Shown: positions 6,584 to 6,670 of the stretch, one piece after another
Numbering within the stretch: position 1 is the first letter of the stretch
How the letters are laid out: each line of letters starts with the position of its first letter
Source of the DNA: Caldilineales bacterium
Lineage (GTDB): Bacteria; Chloroflexota; Anaerolineae; JAAEKA01
Length of the DNA stretch: 6,670 nucleotides
Reading direction: 5' to 3'
Assembly: GCA_021463315.1 (NCBI GenBank)
Contig: JAJTXO010000218.1
Span: forward strand, 1-6,670
Made by a program: the position numbers and the translations under genes
Notes under the pieces: model-generated
The model's database searches: none
Seen by the model: the letters and a program-made list of their open reading frames with translations, nothing else
What the model was told of the DNA's origin: nothing

Positions 6584-6670
6584 CGGTCCCGCCGGGGAAT
6601 GAAGTTCCCCGGCTACACAACGGCGCCCGTTGAAACGGGCTTACGCATCGACGCATCCGCCAGCCCCGTT
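6584..6670. repeat. Palindrome-rich repeat, copy B (runs to the window edge)
   Basis: This is the second copy of the unit at 6384-6467, offset by exactly 200 bases at its start. It keeps the full first hairpin, GCCGGGGAA (6591-6599) with TTCCCCGGC (6605-6613), and the second hairpin CCCGTT-GA-AACGGG (6626-6639). The window ends in its CCAGCCCCGTT segment, where copy A continues into CCCCGT-TC-ACGGGG, so the unit probably extends further right. No coding region is supportable between 6380 and 6670. The style fits REP-like dispersed intergenic repeats. Confidence 0.85.

Noticed and set aside
6399..6602. Plus-strand open frame of 67 codons
   Set aside because: It lies entirely inside palindromic and tandem repeats, and its peptide is simply translated repeat sequence.
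4296..6656. Minus-strand open frame of 786 codons overlapping the 796-residue gene in another frame
   Set aside because: Its composition is low-complexity Arg/Gly/Ala, and it runs through the non-coding repeat block. The other frame carries the DUF4157, HExxH and LysM-like motifs.
6384..6670. Possible CRISPR array
   Set aside because: There are only two long copies 200 bases apart, and the sequence between them is itself palindromic and tandem-repetitive, not made of regular unique spacers.

Overview
The window is GC-rich bacterial DNA, and all four supportable genes lie on the minus strand. From upstream to downstream they run: a 291-base repeat and hairpin block (6380-6670), a 796-residue DUF4157 protein (6379-3989), a 167-residue small protein (3992-3489), a 541-residue DUF4157 protein (3474-1849), and a large NPCBM-glycosyltransferase-methyltransferase protein (1722 to the left edge, where it is cut off). 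Long plus-strand open frames in this region are codon-phase shadows of the minus-strand genes.

The two large middle proteins carry the DUF4157 (eCIS_core) domain, which marks many cargo and effector proteins of extracellular contractile injection systems (phage-tail-like nanosyringes). Each joins this domain to a different C-terminal region. The 796-residue protein has a second HExxH metallopeptidase-like site (H622-E-Y-F-H626, with a candidate third ligand at E650) and ends in a LysM-like domain. The 541-residue protein has an unnamed C-terminal region whose Cys280/His470/acidic pattern resembles papain-like folds. The 167-residue protein sits between them, coupled to the first by an ATGA stop/start overlap and followed by a strong Shine-Dalgarno sequence for the second. 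The three therefore look like one translationally linked effector cassette. No sheath, tube, baseplate or AAA+ ATPase gene of an injection system lies in the window, so the link to such a machine rests on the domain family.

The left-hand gene encodes an NPCBM carbohydrate-binding-like domain, a GT8-like glycosyltransferase (DAD at 253-255, HxxGxxK at 414-420) and the start of a class I SAM-dependent methyltransferase. It lies 126 bases downstream of the 541-residue gene on the same strand. It may belong to the same operon as a modifying enzyme or another effector, or it may be a neighbouring surface-glycan gene.

The right end holds two copies of a palindrome-rich repeat exactly 200 bases apart, with a perfect 10-bp hairpin and a short GC-rich tandem repeat between them. 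This looks like a REP-like dispersed intergenic repeat. The high GC content, repeat style, multiple DUF4157 paralogues and mostly weak Shine-Dalgarno sequences suggest an environmental bacterium, possibly Chloroflexota. That assignment is an impression and is of low confidence; Actinomycetota or Myxococcota cannot be excluded.
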